Of a stretch of 64,000 nt of DNA, positions 10,458 through 22,200 are shown piece by piece. Numbering within the stretch: the stretch's first letter is position 1; each line of letters opens with the position of its first letter. The DNA is taken from contig JBAIZL010000006.1 in assembly GCA_036971475.1 (NCBI GenBank), positions 94,285,765-94,349,764 of the forward strand. The letters run 5' to 3'. The translations under genes and the position numbers were made by a program. This DNA comes from Prosapia bicincta (Eukaryota; Arthropoda; Insecta; Hemiptera; Cercopidae). The notes below the pieces were generated by a model. The model saw only the letters and a list, made by a program, of their open reading frames with translations, was not told where the DNA came from and ran no database searches.

Positions 10458-13229
10458 GCGCTTAGCTTCCGCTGTTCCCCCAACCCGAACACCGTTCTCG
10501 CGTTAACGCCGCTCCGATAGTTTGTCGCACTTTCTAGATGACGACTGCTCTTACAACGGTACCTGTGCACAGTGTATTTCGTGGTCACTACTGGCACTAC
10601 AATATCTTAACAGTATATGTTTGTTATTTAAATGCTTAGGAACGCTTAGCTTCCGCTGTTCCCCCAACCCGAACACCGTTCTCGCGTTAACGCCGCTCCG
10701 ATAGTTTGTCGCACTTTCTAGATGACGACAGCTCTTACAACGGTACCTGTGCACAGTGTATTTCGTGGTCACTACTGGCACTACAATATCTTAACAGTAT
10801 ATGTTTGTTATTTAAATGCTTAGGAACGCTTAGCTTCCGCTGTTCCCCCAACCCGAACACCGTTCTCGCGTTAACGCCGCTCCGATAGTTTGTCGCACTT
10901 TCTAGATGACGACTGCTCTTACAACGGTACCTGTGCACAGTGTATTTCGTGCTCACTACTGGCACTACAATATCTTAACAGTATATGTTTGTTATTTAAA
11001 TGCTTAGGAACGCTTAGCTTCCGCTGTTCCCCCAACCCGAACACCGTTCTCGCGTTAACGCCGCTCCGATAGTTTGTCGCACTTTCTAGATGACGACTGC
11101 TCTTACAACGGTACCTGTGCACAGTGTATTTCGTGCTCACTACTGGCACTACAATATCTTAACAGTATATGTTTGTTATTTAAATGCTTAGGAGCGCTTA
11201 GCTTCCGCTGTTCCCCCAACCCGAACACCGTTCTCGCGTTAACGCCGCTCCGATAGTTTGTCGCACTTTCTAGATGACGACTGCTCTTACAACGGTACCT
11301 GTGCACAGTGTATTTCGTGCTCACTACTGGCACTACAATATCTTAACAGTATATGTTTGTTATTTAAATGCTTAGGAGCGCTTAGCTTCCGCTGTTCCCC
11401 CAACCCGAACACCGTTCTCGCGTTAACGCCGCTCCGATAGTTTGTCGCACTTTCTAGATGACGACTGCTCTTACAACGGTACCTGTGCACAGTGTATTTC
11501 GTGCTCACTACTGGCACTACAATATCTTAACAGTATATGTTTCTTATTTAAATGCTTAGGAGCGCTTAGCTTCCGCTGTTCCCCCAACCCGAACACCGTT
11601 CTCGCGTTAACGCCGCTCCGATAGTTTGTCGCACTTTCTAGATGACGACTGCTCTTACAACGGTACCTGTGCACAGTGTATTTCGTGGTCACTACTGGCA
11701 CTACAATATCTTAACAGTATATGTTTGTTATTTAAATGCTTAGGAACGCTTAGCTTCCGCTGTTCCCCCAACCCGAACACCGTTCTCGCGTTAACGCCGC
11801 TCCGATAGTTTGTCGCACTTTCTAGATGACGACTGCTCTTACAACGGTACCTGTGCACAGTGTATTTCGTGCTCACTACTGGCACTACAATATCTTAACA
11901 GTATATGTTTGTTATTTAAATGCTTAGGAACGCTTAGCTTCCGCTGTTCCCCCAACCCGAACACCGTTCTCGCGTTAACGCCGCTCCGATAGTTTGTCGC
12001 ACTTTCTAGATGACGACTGCTCTTACAACGGTACCTGTGCACAGTGTATTTCGTGCTCACTACTGGCACTACAATATCTTAACAGTATATGTTTGTTATT
12101 TAAATGCTTAGGAGCGCTTAGCTTCCGCTGTTCCCCCAACCCGAACACCGTTCTCGCGTTAACGCCGCTCCGATAGTTTGTCGCACTTTCTAGATGACGA
12201 CTGCTCTTACAACGGTACCTGTGCACAGTGTATTTCGTGCTCACTACTGGCACTACAATATCTTAACAGTATATGTTTGTTATTTAAATGCTTAGGAGCG
12301 CTTAGCTTCCGCTGTTCCCCCAACCCGAACACCGTTCTCGCGTTAACGCCGCTCCGATAGTTTGTCGCACTTTCTAGATGACGACTGCTCTTACAACGGT
12401 ACCTGTGCACAGTGTATTTCGTGGTCACTACTGGCACTACAATATCTTAACAGTATATGTTTGTTATTTAAATGCTTAGGAGCGCTTAGCTTCCGCTGTT
12501 CCCCCAACCCGAACACCGTTCTCGCGTTAACGCCGCTCCGATAGTTTGTCGCACTTTCTAGATGACGACTGCTCTTACAACGGTACCTGTGCACAGTGTA
12601 TTTCGTGGTCACTACTGGCACTACAATATCTTAACAGTATATGTTTGTTATTTAAATGCTTAGGAGCGCTTAGCTTCCGCTGTTCCCCCAACCCGAACAC
12701 CGTTCTCGCGTTAACGCCGCTCCGATAGTTTGTCGCACTTTCTAGATGACGACTGCTCTTACAACGGTACCTGTGCACAGTGTATTTCGTGGTCACTACT
12801 GGCACTACAATATCTTAACAGTATATGTTTGTTATTTAAATGCTTAGGAGCGCTTAGCTTCCGCTGTTCCCCCAACCCGAACACCGTTCTCGCGTTAACG
12901 CCGCTCCGATAGTTTGTCGCACTTTCTAGATGACGACTGCTCTTACAACGGTACCTGTGCACAGTGTATTTCGTGGTCACTACTGGCACTACAATATCTT
13001 AACAGTATATGTTTGTTATTTAAATGCTTAGGAACGCTTAGCTTCCGCTGTTCCCCCAACCCGAACACCGTTCTCGCGTTAACGCCGCTCCGATAGTTTG
13101 TCGCACTTTCTAGATGACGACTGCTCTTACAACGGTACCTGTGCACAGTGTATTTCGTGGTCACTACTGGCACTACAATATCTTAACAGTATATGTTTGT
13201 TATTTAAATGCTTAGGAGCGCTTAGCTTT
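10458..13229. repeat. 184-bp satellite array, about 15 copies
   Basis: Head-to-tail units of exactly 184 bp. Each contains TTCCGCTGTTCCCCCAACCC, CGCGTTAACGCCGCTCCGAT and CTACAATATCTTAACAG. Copies are nearly identical and differ at a handful of marker sites, such as GGTCACT or GCTCACT and AGGAACG or AGGAGCG. The unit is clearly more GC-rich than its surroundings. Overlapping open frames of 60 codons (plus) and 76 codons (minus) recur in each copy. Because 184 is not a multiple of three, they cannot join into a long protein, and I judge them noncoding. Confidence 0.97.
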
Positions 13230-13305
13230 AATTAAACACTAATATTATACAACCTTTAAATATCTTTTAGCATTCTCTTTTACTCTCGTCGAAAAAAATT
13301 AAACA

Positions 13306-13313
13306 TTAAATTT
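13306..13313. repeat. 8-bp target-site duplication of the hAT MITE, left (TTAAATTT)
   Basis: TTAAATTT immediately precedes the element and recurs at 14100-14107 immediately after it. Eight base pairs is the hallmark length for hAT transposons. Confidence 0.85.
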
Positions 13314-13706
13314 TAGAGATGGGCCGATTCCTAAAATTTTCGATTCCGATTCCGATTTCGATTCTAAAATTTTCCTTTCGATTCTCGATTCTTTAGCCGA
13401 TTCTCGATTCTCGATTCTTTCAAGTTATATTAGCTTACATGCTAGTTCTCTAATAATTAATTTAGTTAACATCTTGGTCATATGGCAAAACCTTTTAAAA
13501 GTTCTGTTTTAATGTAATAGGCTACACAAAACCTTCAACCTTGAGATTGATATCTGTCTATAATATAATTTATTAAGGTTAAGTTTCGGAGGAATAATAC
13601 AGTGTTTCTGTTATCTGTCTATTCGCTCAACCGTCATGACCACGGTTCCGACGGTGACGGTTAATCGAGTTTTTACTGTACTTTTTTGTGTTTTGTTCTG
13701 ACATTT

Positions 13707-13761
<55 letters not shown>

Positions 13762-14099
13762 CGAGCGATATCAAACGATCAGAAATGGTTACTATCTTGA
13801 TTGCTGTTGCTTCATAAATAATAATATTTTCGTTTACTTTAATCATTTAATTCATTCAAATCAACTAATACATAAATAAGACATAGTTGGTAATTAATTA
13901 TTTTTCCACACAAATATAATAAATTTTAGTAATAAATTTTGTTTGGTAATAAATTACTCCACACGCATATTTTAATAGTTCACAAAATAGGAATCGGAAT
14001 CGACGCTTTTATGAATGAAGAATCGAGTATCGACGATTCCTCGATACCACCTAGAATCGACGATTCCTGGAATCGAGAATCGGAATCGGCCCATCCCTA
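13314..14099. mobile_element. Non-autonomous hAT-type transposon (MITE), 786 bp
   Basis: The termini are inverted repeats: TAGAGATGGGCCGATTCC at the left and GGAATCGGCCCATCCCTA at the right (one mismatch), flanked by 8-bp direct repeats TTAAATTT. TAGRGATGGGC is the classic end of many hAT elements. Beyond the termini both ends carry dense CGATTC/GAATCG words (about 13327-13420 left, 13990-14085 right), which look like subterminal transposase-binding repeats. The interior is AT-rich, contains a GA microsatellite (13708-13760) and no transposase, so the element would depend on an autonomous relative. Confidence 0.9.
13708..13760. repeat. (GA)n microsatellite inside the MITE
   Basis: GA dinucleotide run with a single interrupting T, inside the hAT element. 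Confidence 0.95.
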
Positions 14100-14204
14100 T
14101 TAAATTTATTTCCATAAATTTATAGTTTATTTCAAATTACATAAAAAGTAAGAAAACGAGTTTTATAATAACAAGTCTTCTTAAAAAAATATAAAGTAAT
14201 TTCC

Positions 14205-14640
14205 TATTAAGCTGAAAAAAATCGTTTTAGTTCTTTTTTATTATATAATTACAAATAATATAAAGCAAGATAACCTATGCGTTAAAACAGCTGTTCTACC
14301 ACATAACCTATAACATAAAATCAGCTCTTTTGTAAAATCATATGTTACCATTTATTTTAAGTCAAGATGAACAAAGTAACTATATTGCATACCTTCCCCC
14401 TTTTCTGAAACGTTTTCTCCCATATAGCACTAAAATTATTTAATTAAATGTAATTTATTAATTAATATTTTAAAAAACAATAACATGAAGTGTCATGAAC
14501 TACAGGTTTTCGTACTGTATTTGAACTTGAGTGCATGAATAAAAAATATTTGATTAACGATTACAAATTTCAACAACATATGGAGGATGTGATCTAACAG
14601 AAGGAATTGAAAAAGATTTTTCAATAATAAAGAAAATTAG
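14205..14640 (+). repeat. Dispersed repeat family, copy A
   Basis: Shares an ordered set of words with the copy at 15085-15530: AAAACAGCTGTTCTACCACA against AAAACAGCTATTCTACCACA, CATAAAATC, TATATTGCATACCTT, CCCCTTTT, AATTTCAACAACAT and GAAGGAATTGAAAAA. Related copies lie at 29850-30400 and, inverted, at 41025-41270. No open frame and no clear termini. Possibly an uncharacterised non-autonomous element. Confidence 0.75.
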
Positions 14641-15084
14641 TGAAAAAACGTTGTAATTAGGCTACGTTGTATAAAAACTATAAACCTTGAAAGGACAGTC
14701 CACCGTGTTTTTTAAATGCTAATGGCGTTTCACGGTGAAGGGGAATATTTGGTTTAACAATATACTTAAAACAAACATTTGAAAATCATTACGTTTTTGT
14801 TTGAATAATTTTACAGAACAAATAAAAATATAACAAAAAATAGTCATATAGTTTATGATTTATTGTTAGTTTTGACATTTTATACGTCGAAATATGTTTT
14901 CCTTTGCTGTAAGTTAGAGTGAATAACTCACAACAATCTTGCGTCATACATTTCATTAACAGATTTATCCTTCATTTTACAAAATGTAAATTACAACTTA
15001 TAATTGAGCTATTGAAGGTTTGTAGTAATTAAATGATTCAAGCAATTAATATAAACATAAAATTTTCGAAGTATTTTCCTCCTT

Positions 15085-15530
15085 AACTCAAAAAAGAAAA
15101 ATTTATTTCAGTTACTTTTTATTAAATAATTACAATTAATATAGTAACATAATGTATGCATTAAAACAGCTATTCTACCACATAATCTTTTACATAAAAT
15201 CTGCTGTTTTATGAAATCATGTTATCACTTATTTTAACCCAAATGAGGTGAAATACTGTATCTATATTGCATACCTTGCCCCTTTTGTAAAACGTTTTTC
15301 TCAGACAAAAAACTAAAATTAATTCAATAAATCAATTAATGAATTAATATTTTCAAAAAACTGTATTAACATCAAGTTTTATCCGCTAAAGTTTTACAAA
15401 TGTATTTAAACTTAAATGGACGAATAAAAAGTATTGAAAAGATTGAAAATTTCAACAACATTTTTTGTTTTTAAGGAGAGTGTGAACTAATGGAAGGAAT
15501 CAAAAAAAACTTCACCCAACATATTTTACA
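15085..15530 (+). repeat. Dispersed repeat family, copy B
   Basis: Direct-orientation relative of copy A, diverged by many substitutions and small indels but collinear over about 430 bases. It starts about 880 bp after copy A starts. Confidence 0.75.
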
Positions 15531-16260
15531 AATGTTTCTAAGAAAAAGTAATAAGGGGTATTCTCCATACAAAATAAGTAGAGAAATATTTTCATTAAGC
15601 ATTAATCTAATGCGACAGGAGGAGCCATATTGCTTTTACCACGAAATAATTTAATATTGCAGGCCTAAGGTTTAGTGTGTTCTGCGTGAGTCTCGGTTTT
15701 ATAAAATAAAATGTAATTTTAGTTTAAACCGTAAATAAAAAGTTCTTGTCATGCTGTCAACTGCTCCGGGTAAGGGAAATTAATAACGCCAATACGTCAG
15801 CTCGCTCCTTTCCCCTCCCCTCCCCTCCAGCACGTGTAGAGACAAACATGTATTCCTTAAGTCAATAACACTCTGGTACTTTATCCCTGATTTATTCCAT
15901 GCGTACGTCGCCATATGACTTGCTTTTCTCTCTTCCTTCGTTTATCATATTCAAACACGGAGGTGAAACTAGGTTATGTTACGATTGTTCAATTCTGCTT
16001 CAGTTATTTGTTTTACGGATTGGACGCCAAGAAAAATATATTTATTCCAGTTTACACTCTGAATAACTTGCGCATTGTGCGCCAACTTTAAAGTTTACTA
16101 TGAAAAATAATAAATGCATAAGTGATGAAGAATATTCACTAGGTCTACACGGAAATTTGTTGTTTATTGTAAAGGAATAAATTTTATTTGAAATCTTTGG
16201 ATGGGCTTTTTGTCTTAGTATGTTTTTTTTATCCAACCGTCTGTAGTAATCTATGTAACC
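15531..16260. other. Spacer without recognised gene
   Basis: Contains a short C-rich run (about 15808-15830) and otherwise mixed AT-rich sequence. A 64-codon minus-strand frame (16042-16236) has no recognisable motif. No transposon end was found. Confidence 0.45.
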
Positions 16261-16269
16261 TTCCCTGGC

Positions 16270-17295
16270 AGTGCTGCTACTCTTTGGGACTTATTGGAAC
16301 TTTCTCTAGTAGTCGCAGTTCCAATCCCTGATAGCTGCTACATCAGACTTTGGTGCTTATTGGAACTCTCTCTAGTAGTCGCTGTTCCAGTCCCTGATAG
16401 CTGCTATAACATACCAATGATAGCTTTGGGACTTATTGGAACTTTCTCTAGTAGTCGCAGTTCCAATCCCTGATAGCTGCTACATCAGACTTTGGTGCTT
16501 ATTGGAACTCTCTCTAGTAGTCGCTGTTCCATTCCCTGATAGCTGCTATAACATATCAATGATAGCTTTGGGACTTATTGGAACTTTCTCTAGTAGTCGC
16601 AGTTCTAATCCCTGATAGCTGCTACAACAGTCTTTGGTGCTTATTGGAACTTTCTCTAGTAGTCGCAGTTCCATTCCCTGATAGCTGCTATAACATATCA
16701 ATGATAGCTTTGGGACTTATTGGAACTTTCTCTAGTAGTCGCAGTTCTAATCCCTGATAGCTGCTACAACAGTCTTTGGTGCTTATTGGAACTTTCTCTA
16801 GTAGTCGCAGTTCCATTCCCTGATAGCTGCTATAACATACCAATGATAGCTTTGGGACTTATTGGAACTCTCTCTAGTAGTCGCTGTTCCATTCCCTGAT
16901 AGCTGCTATAACATACCAATGATAGCTTTGGGACTTATTGGAACTTTCTCTAGTAGTCGCAGTTCCATTCCCTGATAGCTGCTATAACATACCAATGATA
17001 GCTTTGGGACTTATTGGAACTTTCTCTAGTAGTCGCAGTTCCATTCCCTGATAGCTGCTATAACAGTCTTTGGTGCTTATTGGAACTTTCTCTAGTAGTC
17101 GCAGTTCCATTCCCTGATAGCTGCTATAACATACCAATGATAGCTTTGGGACTTATTGGAACTTTCTCTAGTAGTCGCAGTTCTAATCCCTGATAGCTGC
17201 TACAACAGTCTTTGGTGCTTATTGGAACTTTCTCTAGTAGTCGCAGTTCCATTCCCTGATAGTTGCTATAACATACCAATGATAGTTTTGGGACG
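16270..17295. repeat. Tandem array of alternating 66-bp and 76-bp units
   Basis: Two related monomers share TTATTGGAACT, TCTCTAGTAGTCGC and CCCTGATAGCTGCTA. The short one (66 bp) begins CTTTGGGACTT and ends near CATCAGA. The long one (76 bp) begins CTTTGGTGCTT and ends with CATACCAATGATAG. They alternate strictly at first (starts 16282, 16348, 16424, 16490, 16566), giving a 142-bp pair, and later mix. About 14 monomers. Confidence 0.93.
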
Positions 17296-18190
17296 GCATT
17301 TTCTCTAGTTGTCTGCGTATTATTTCTTATTAGTCGTTGTCACCTTTCCTTCCCAGTTACATCAGTGGGTGTTTTGTGAAATAGAGGGAGAAAAATGCTG
17401 GAAAGGTGACAAGGACCTGTCTTCTGACTTGACCTCTTTAACACATAACACAAAGTTACATAATGAGGAGAACCTCTAGTCTGTCATATTGAAGCAGTTT
17501 ATGAATCCAACCTCAAATTCATGACTCTAACCCAGGTGGATAACTCTAGGCCTAAGATAGAGAGATGTGCCGCGTAACTTGCGACCTTACTTAAGTGCTG
17601 GTCTGGTAACTAGCCTGCCCTTAGGAAGAGACGAACTCCGACCAAACACTACGGTTTCGACTGATTTGCCTGAACTCTTTGGGACCAATAGAACCTTCCG
17701 AGTGGTCAGGTTTCTCTTACCTTCTCGTGGGAGTTACATCAGCCTATGTATTTAGTGGCAAAGTAAGACACAAAGAGAAACGGTGAAAATCGACAATAAA
17801 AAAAGAGAAATAAAGATGGCAATAAGTACCTGTCTTCCGTCCTAGTCAAAGAAACTTGTCAATGAAACTAAAATAGAAGAATTACGAGGGAATCTTCAGC
17901 CCAGCATATTGAAACATTACCCTCAAGAATCCCACCTATAACTCGAGACTATTGCCCAGGTGTATAGCGTCAGTTCCGAGACGAATGGCTTGTCATCACG
18001 ACCCGTGGTACGAGACTGCAACAGTTTTTGGCCCACTGTAAGGCCTGGACTACCTGAGACGAGACGAATTCCAACCAGGCACTTTTCTTAGCGCTTTTCT
18101 ACCGTTTCTATCCCTGTTCGGGACCAAGAGCACATTCCGAACGGCCAATTTTCCGTACTTACTCTACGGGTTACAGTAACCTTACCTGAT
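17296..18190. repeat. Two diverged copies of a larger tandem unit
   Basis: The first copy (from about 17350) and the second (from about 17728) share, in order, GTTACATCAG, ACCTGTCTTC, CATATTGAA, CCCAGGTG, GAGACGAA and GGGACCAA, but are heavily diverged. Parts such as GGGACCAATAGAACCTTCC resemble the neighbouring 66/76-bp monomer. This looks like an old flank of the same array. A 62-codon plus-strand frame at 17567-17755 is probably chance. Confidence 0.6.
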
Positions 18191-18865
18191 TGTGTAACGT
18201 CTCCTGGTTTTCGCGTAACATTTCCTGTTCCTGTTTAACCTTCCGAGGTAATCACTGTATCATTTGTTGGTATTCAACGTAACATTGCTCTCTACTCCCT
18301 GTCACCTTCGCTGATACGTCGACTATTAGTAACTTCCCTGCTAGCCACAGTATCTTCCCTTGCTATTTACTATAAGCGTCCTTGGTAGTCCTGTAGGCTT
18401 CTGTAATCTTCTCTGGCAATTTGTAATACCACGTGGTAGTAAGTCTATAATATCTCCATACCCTTCCATCATGTTTGCTCTAAACATAGAGAACCAACCC
18501 ACGTGTACATTAGCAAACGTATTAAATTTCTGCTAACAGGGATTGTAATTAAAGGAATTCACTCCAAAATGAAACTATTCCTAAACACTTTGCTGTAAGA
18601 TAATTCGATTAGGTTTTTTTTGTAGCCTACATAGCCTATAGGTTTATTTTATATTTTTAATAGGTTTTATTTTTATATCCTACTTAATTAGAAGCAAACG
18701 AAGATAATGTCAATGCATTTTACACAACTTCTGATCGTCTCAGTGAGCAGACAGAACACGGAATATCAGTATTGTTTCAACTTTTATGGAATTCATTGGC
18801 CTTTAGTGAGGTGAAAGAAGGATACACTCTATTCTGCATATATTTTTTAAAATAATTTCCATAAG
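18191..18865. other. Spacer with faint repeat remnants
   Basis: Up to about 18460 there are short words such as GTAACTTCCCTG and GTAATCTTCTCTGGCA, similar to GTAACCTTCCCTGGCA at the left edge of the 66/76-bp array, so this may be a decayed array edge. The rest is AT-rich and unremarkable. Confidence 0.4.
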
Positions 18866-19200
18866 ACATTTTTAAAGATCTTGATACGAATTTTATAATT
18901 TCCCAAAGACCCTGATTAAGATCTTGACAAAGATTTCATAATTCCCGTGAGATTTTGATAAATAACTTAATAAACATTTATAATTCCCGTAAGACCTTGA
19001 TAAATATTTCATAATTCCTGTTAGACGTTGATAAAGATTGGTAAAGATCAAGAGTTTTCACAACTCTCATAAGACCTTGATACAGATTCCATAATTACCG
19101 TAAAACCTTGAAAAAGACCTTAATAAACATTTCATAATTGGCGTGAGACATTTATAAAGACCATAAAAACATTTCATAACTCCCATAAGACTTGATACAG
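18866..19200. repeat. Degenerate edge of the 31-bp-module array
   Basis: Irregular, diverged copies of the 31-bp module (TTGATAAAGATTTCATAATT followed by CCCGTAAGACC), with insertions and deletions. This is the expected decayed left edge of the large array that follows and shows the ancestral module without higher-order packaging. Confidence 0.85.
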
Positions 19201-22200
19201 ATTTCATAATTCCCGTAAGAACTTGATAAAGATTTCATAACTCCCATAAGACCTTCATACAGATTTCATAATTCCCGTGATACTTTGATAACGACTGTAT
19301 AAAATATTTCATAACTCCCTCAACACCTTGATAAAGATTTCTTAACTCCCATAAGACCTTCATACAAATTTCATAATTCCCGTGAGACCTTGATAACGAC
19401 TTTATAAAACATTTCATAACTCCCGTAACACCTTGATAAAGATTTCATAACTCCCATAAGACCTTCATACAGATTTCATAATTCCCGTGAGACCTTGATA
19501 ACGACTTTATAAAACATTTCATAACTCCCGTAACACCTTGATAAAGATTTCTTAACTCCCATAAGACCTTCATACAGATTTCATAATTCCCGTGAGACCT
19601 TGATAACGACTTTATAAAACATTTCATAACTCCCTCAACACCTTGATAAAGATTTCTTAATTCCCATAAGACCTTCATACAGATTTCATCATTCCCGTAA
19701 TACCTTGATAACGACTGTATAAAACATTTCATAACTCCCTCAACACCTTGATAAAGATTTCTTAATTCCCATAAGACCTTCATACAGATTTCATAATTCC
19801 CGTGATACCTTGATAACGACTGTATAAAACATTTCATAACTCCCTCAACACCTTGATAAAGATTTCTTAATTCCCATAAGACCTTCATACAGATTTCATA
19901 ATTCCCGTGATACCTTGATAACGACTGTATAAAACATTTCATAACTCCCTCAACACCTTGATAAAGATTTCTTATTCCCATAAGACCTACATACAGATTT
20001 CATAATTCCCGTGATACCTTGATAACGACTTTATAAAACATTTCATAACTCCCTCAACACCTTGATAAAGATTTCTTAATTCCCATAAGACCTTCATACA
20101 GATTTCATAATTCCCGTGATACCTTGATAACGACTTTATAAAACATTTCATAACTCCCTCAACACCTTGATAAAGATTTCTTAATTCCCATAAGACCTTC
20201 ATACAGATTTCATAATTCCCGTGATACCTTGATAACGACTTTATAAAACATTTCATAACTCCCTCAACACCTTGATAAAGATTTCTTATTCCCATAAGAC
20301 CTTCATACAGATTTCATAATTCCCGTGATACCTTGATAACGACTGTATAAAACATTTCATAACTCCCTCAACACCTTGATAAAGATTTCTTATTCCCATA
20401 AGACCTTCATACAGATTTCATAATTCCCGTGATACCTTGATAACGACTTTATAAAACATTTCATAACTCCCTCAACACCTTGATAAAGATTTCTTAATTC
20501 CCATAAGACCTTCATACAGATTTCATAATTCCCGTGATACCTTGATAACGACTGTATAAAACATTTCATAACTCCCTCAACACCTTGATAAAGATTTCTT
20601 AATTCTAATAAGACCTTCATACAGATTTCATAATTCCCGTGATACCTTGATAACGACTGTATAAAACATTTCATAACTCCCTCAACACCTTGATAAAGAT
20701 TTCTTAATTCCCATAAGACCTTCATACAGATTTCATAATTCCCGTGATACCTTGATAAAGACTGTAAAAAACATTTCATAACTCCCTCAACACCTTGATA
20801 AAGATTTCTTATTCCCATAAGACCTTCATACAGATTTCATAATTCCCGTGATACCTTGATAACGACTTTATAAAACATTTCATAACTCCCTCAACACCTT
20901 GATAAAGATTTCTTAATTCCCATAAGACCTTCATACAGATTTCATAATTCCCGTGATACCTTGATAACGACTGTATAAAACATTTCATAACTCCCTCAAT
21001 ACCTTGATAAAGATTTCTTAATTCCCATAAGACCTTCATACAGATTTCATAATTCCCGTGATACCTTGATAACGACTTTATAAAACATTTCATAACTCCC
21101 TCAACACCTTGATAAAGATTTCTTAATTCCCATAAGACCTTCATACAGATTTCATAATTCCCGTGATACCTTGATAACGACTTTATAAAACATTTCATAA
21201 CTCCCTCAACACCTTGATAAAGATCTCTTAATTCCCATAAGACCTTCATACAGATTTCATAATTCCCGTGATACCTTGATAACGACTTTATAAAACATTT
21301 CATAACTCCCTCAACACCTTGATAAAGATTTCTTAATTCCCATAAGACCTTCATACAGATTTCATAATTCCCGTGATACCTTGATAACGACTTTATAAAA
21401 CATTTCATAACTCCCTCAACACCTTGATAAAGATTTCTTAATTCCCATAAGACCTTCATACAGATTTCATAATTCCCGTGATACCTTGATAACGACTTTA
21501 TAAAACATTTCATAACTCCCTCAACACCTTGATAAAGATTTCTTAATTCCCATAAGACCTTCATACAGATTTCATAATTCCCGTGATACCTTGATAACGA
21601 CTTTATAAAACATTTCATAACTCCCTCAACACCTTGATAAAGATTTCTTAATTCCCATAAGACCTTCATACAGATTTCATGATTCCCGTGAGACCTTGAT
21701 AACGACTGTATAAAACATTTCATAACTCCCTCAACACCTTGATAAAGATTTCTTAATTCCCATAAGACCTTCATACAGATTTCATAATTCCCGTGAGACC
21801 TTGATAACGACTTTATAAAACATTTCATAACTCCCTCAACACCTTGATAAAGATTTCATAACTCCCATAAGACCTTCATACAGATTTCATAATTCCCGTG
21901 ATACCTTGATAACGACTGTATAAAATATTTCATAACTCCCTCAACACCTTGATAAAGATTTCATAACTCCCATAAGACCTTCATACAGATTTCATAATTC
22001 CCGTGATACCTTGATAACGACTGTATAAAATATTTCATAACTCCCTCAACACCTTGATAAAGATTTCTTATTCCCATAAGACCTACATACAGATTTCATA
22101 ATTCCCGTGATACCTTGATAACGACTTTATAAAACATTTCATAACTCCCTCAACACCTTGATAAAGATTTCTTAATTCCCATAAGACCTTCATACAGATT

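Noticed and set aside
10522..13173. Series of 60- and 76-codon ORFs on both strands
   Set aside because: They are the same 184-bp unit read repeatedly. The period is not a multiple of three and the frames overlap on both strands.
14690..14750. CACCGTG/CACGGTG inverted repeat
   Set aside because: Seven-base arms with a 30-base spacer; too short to separate from chance.
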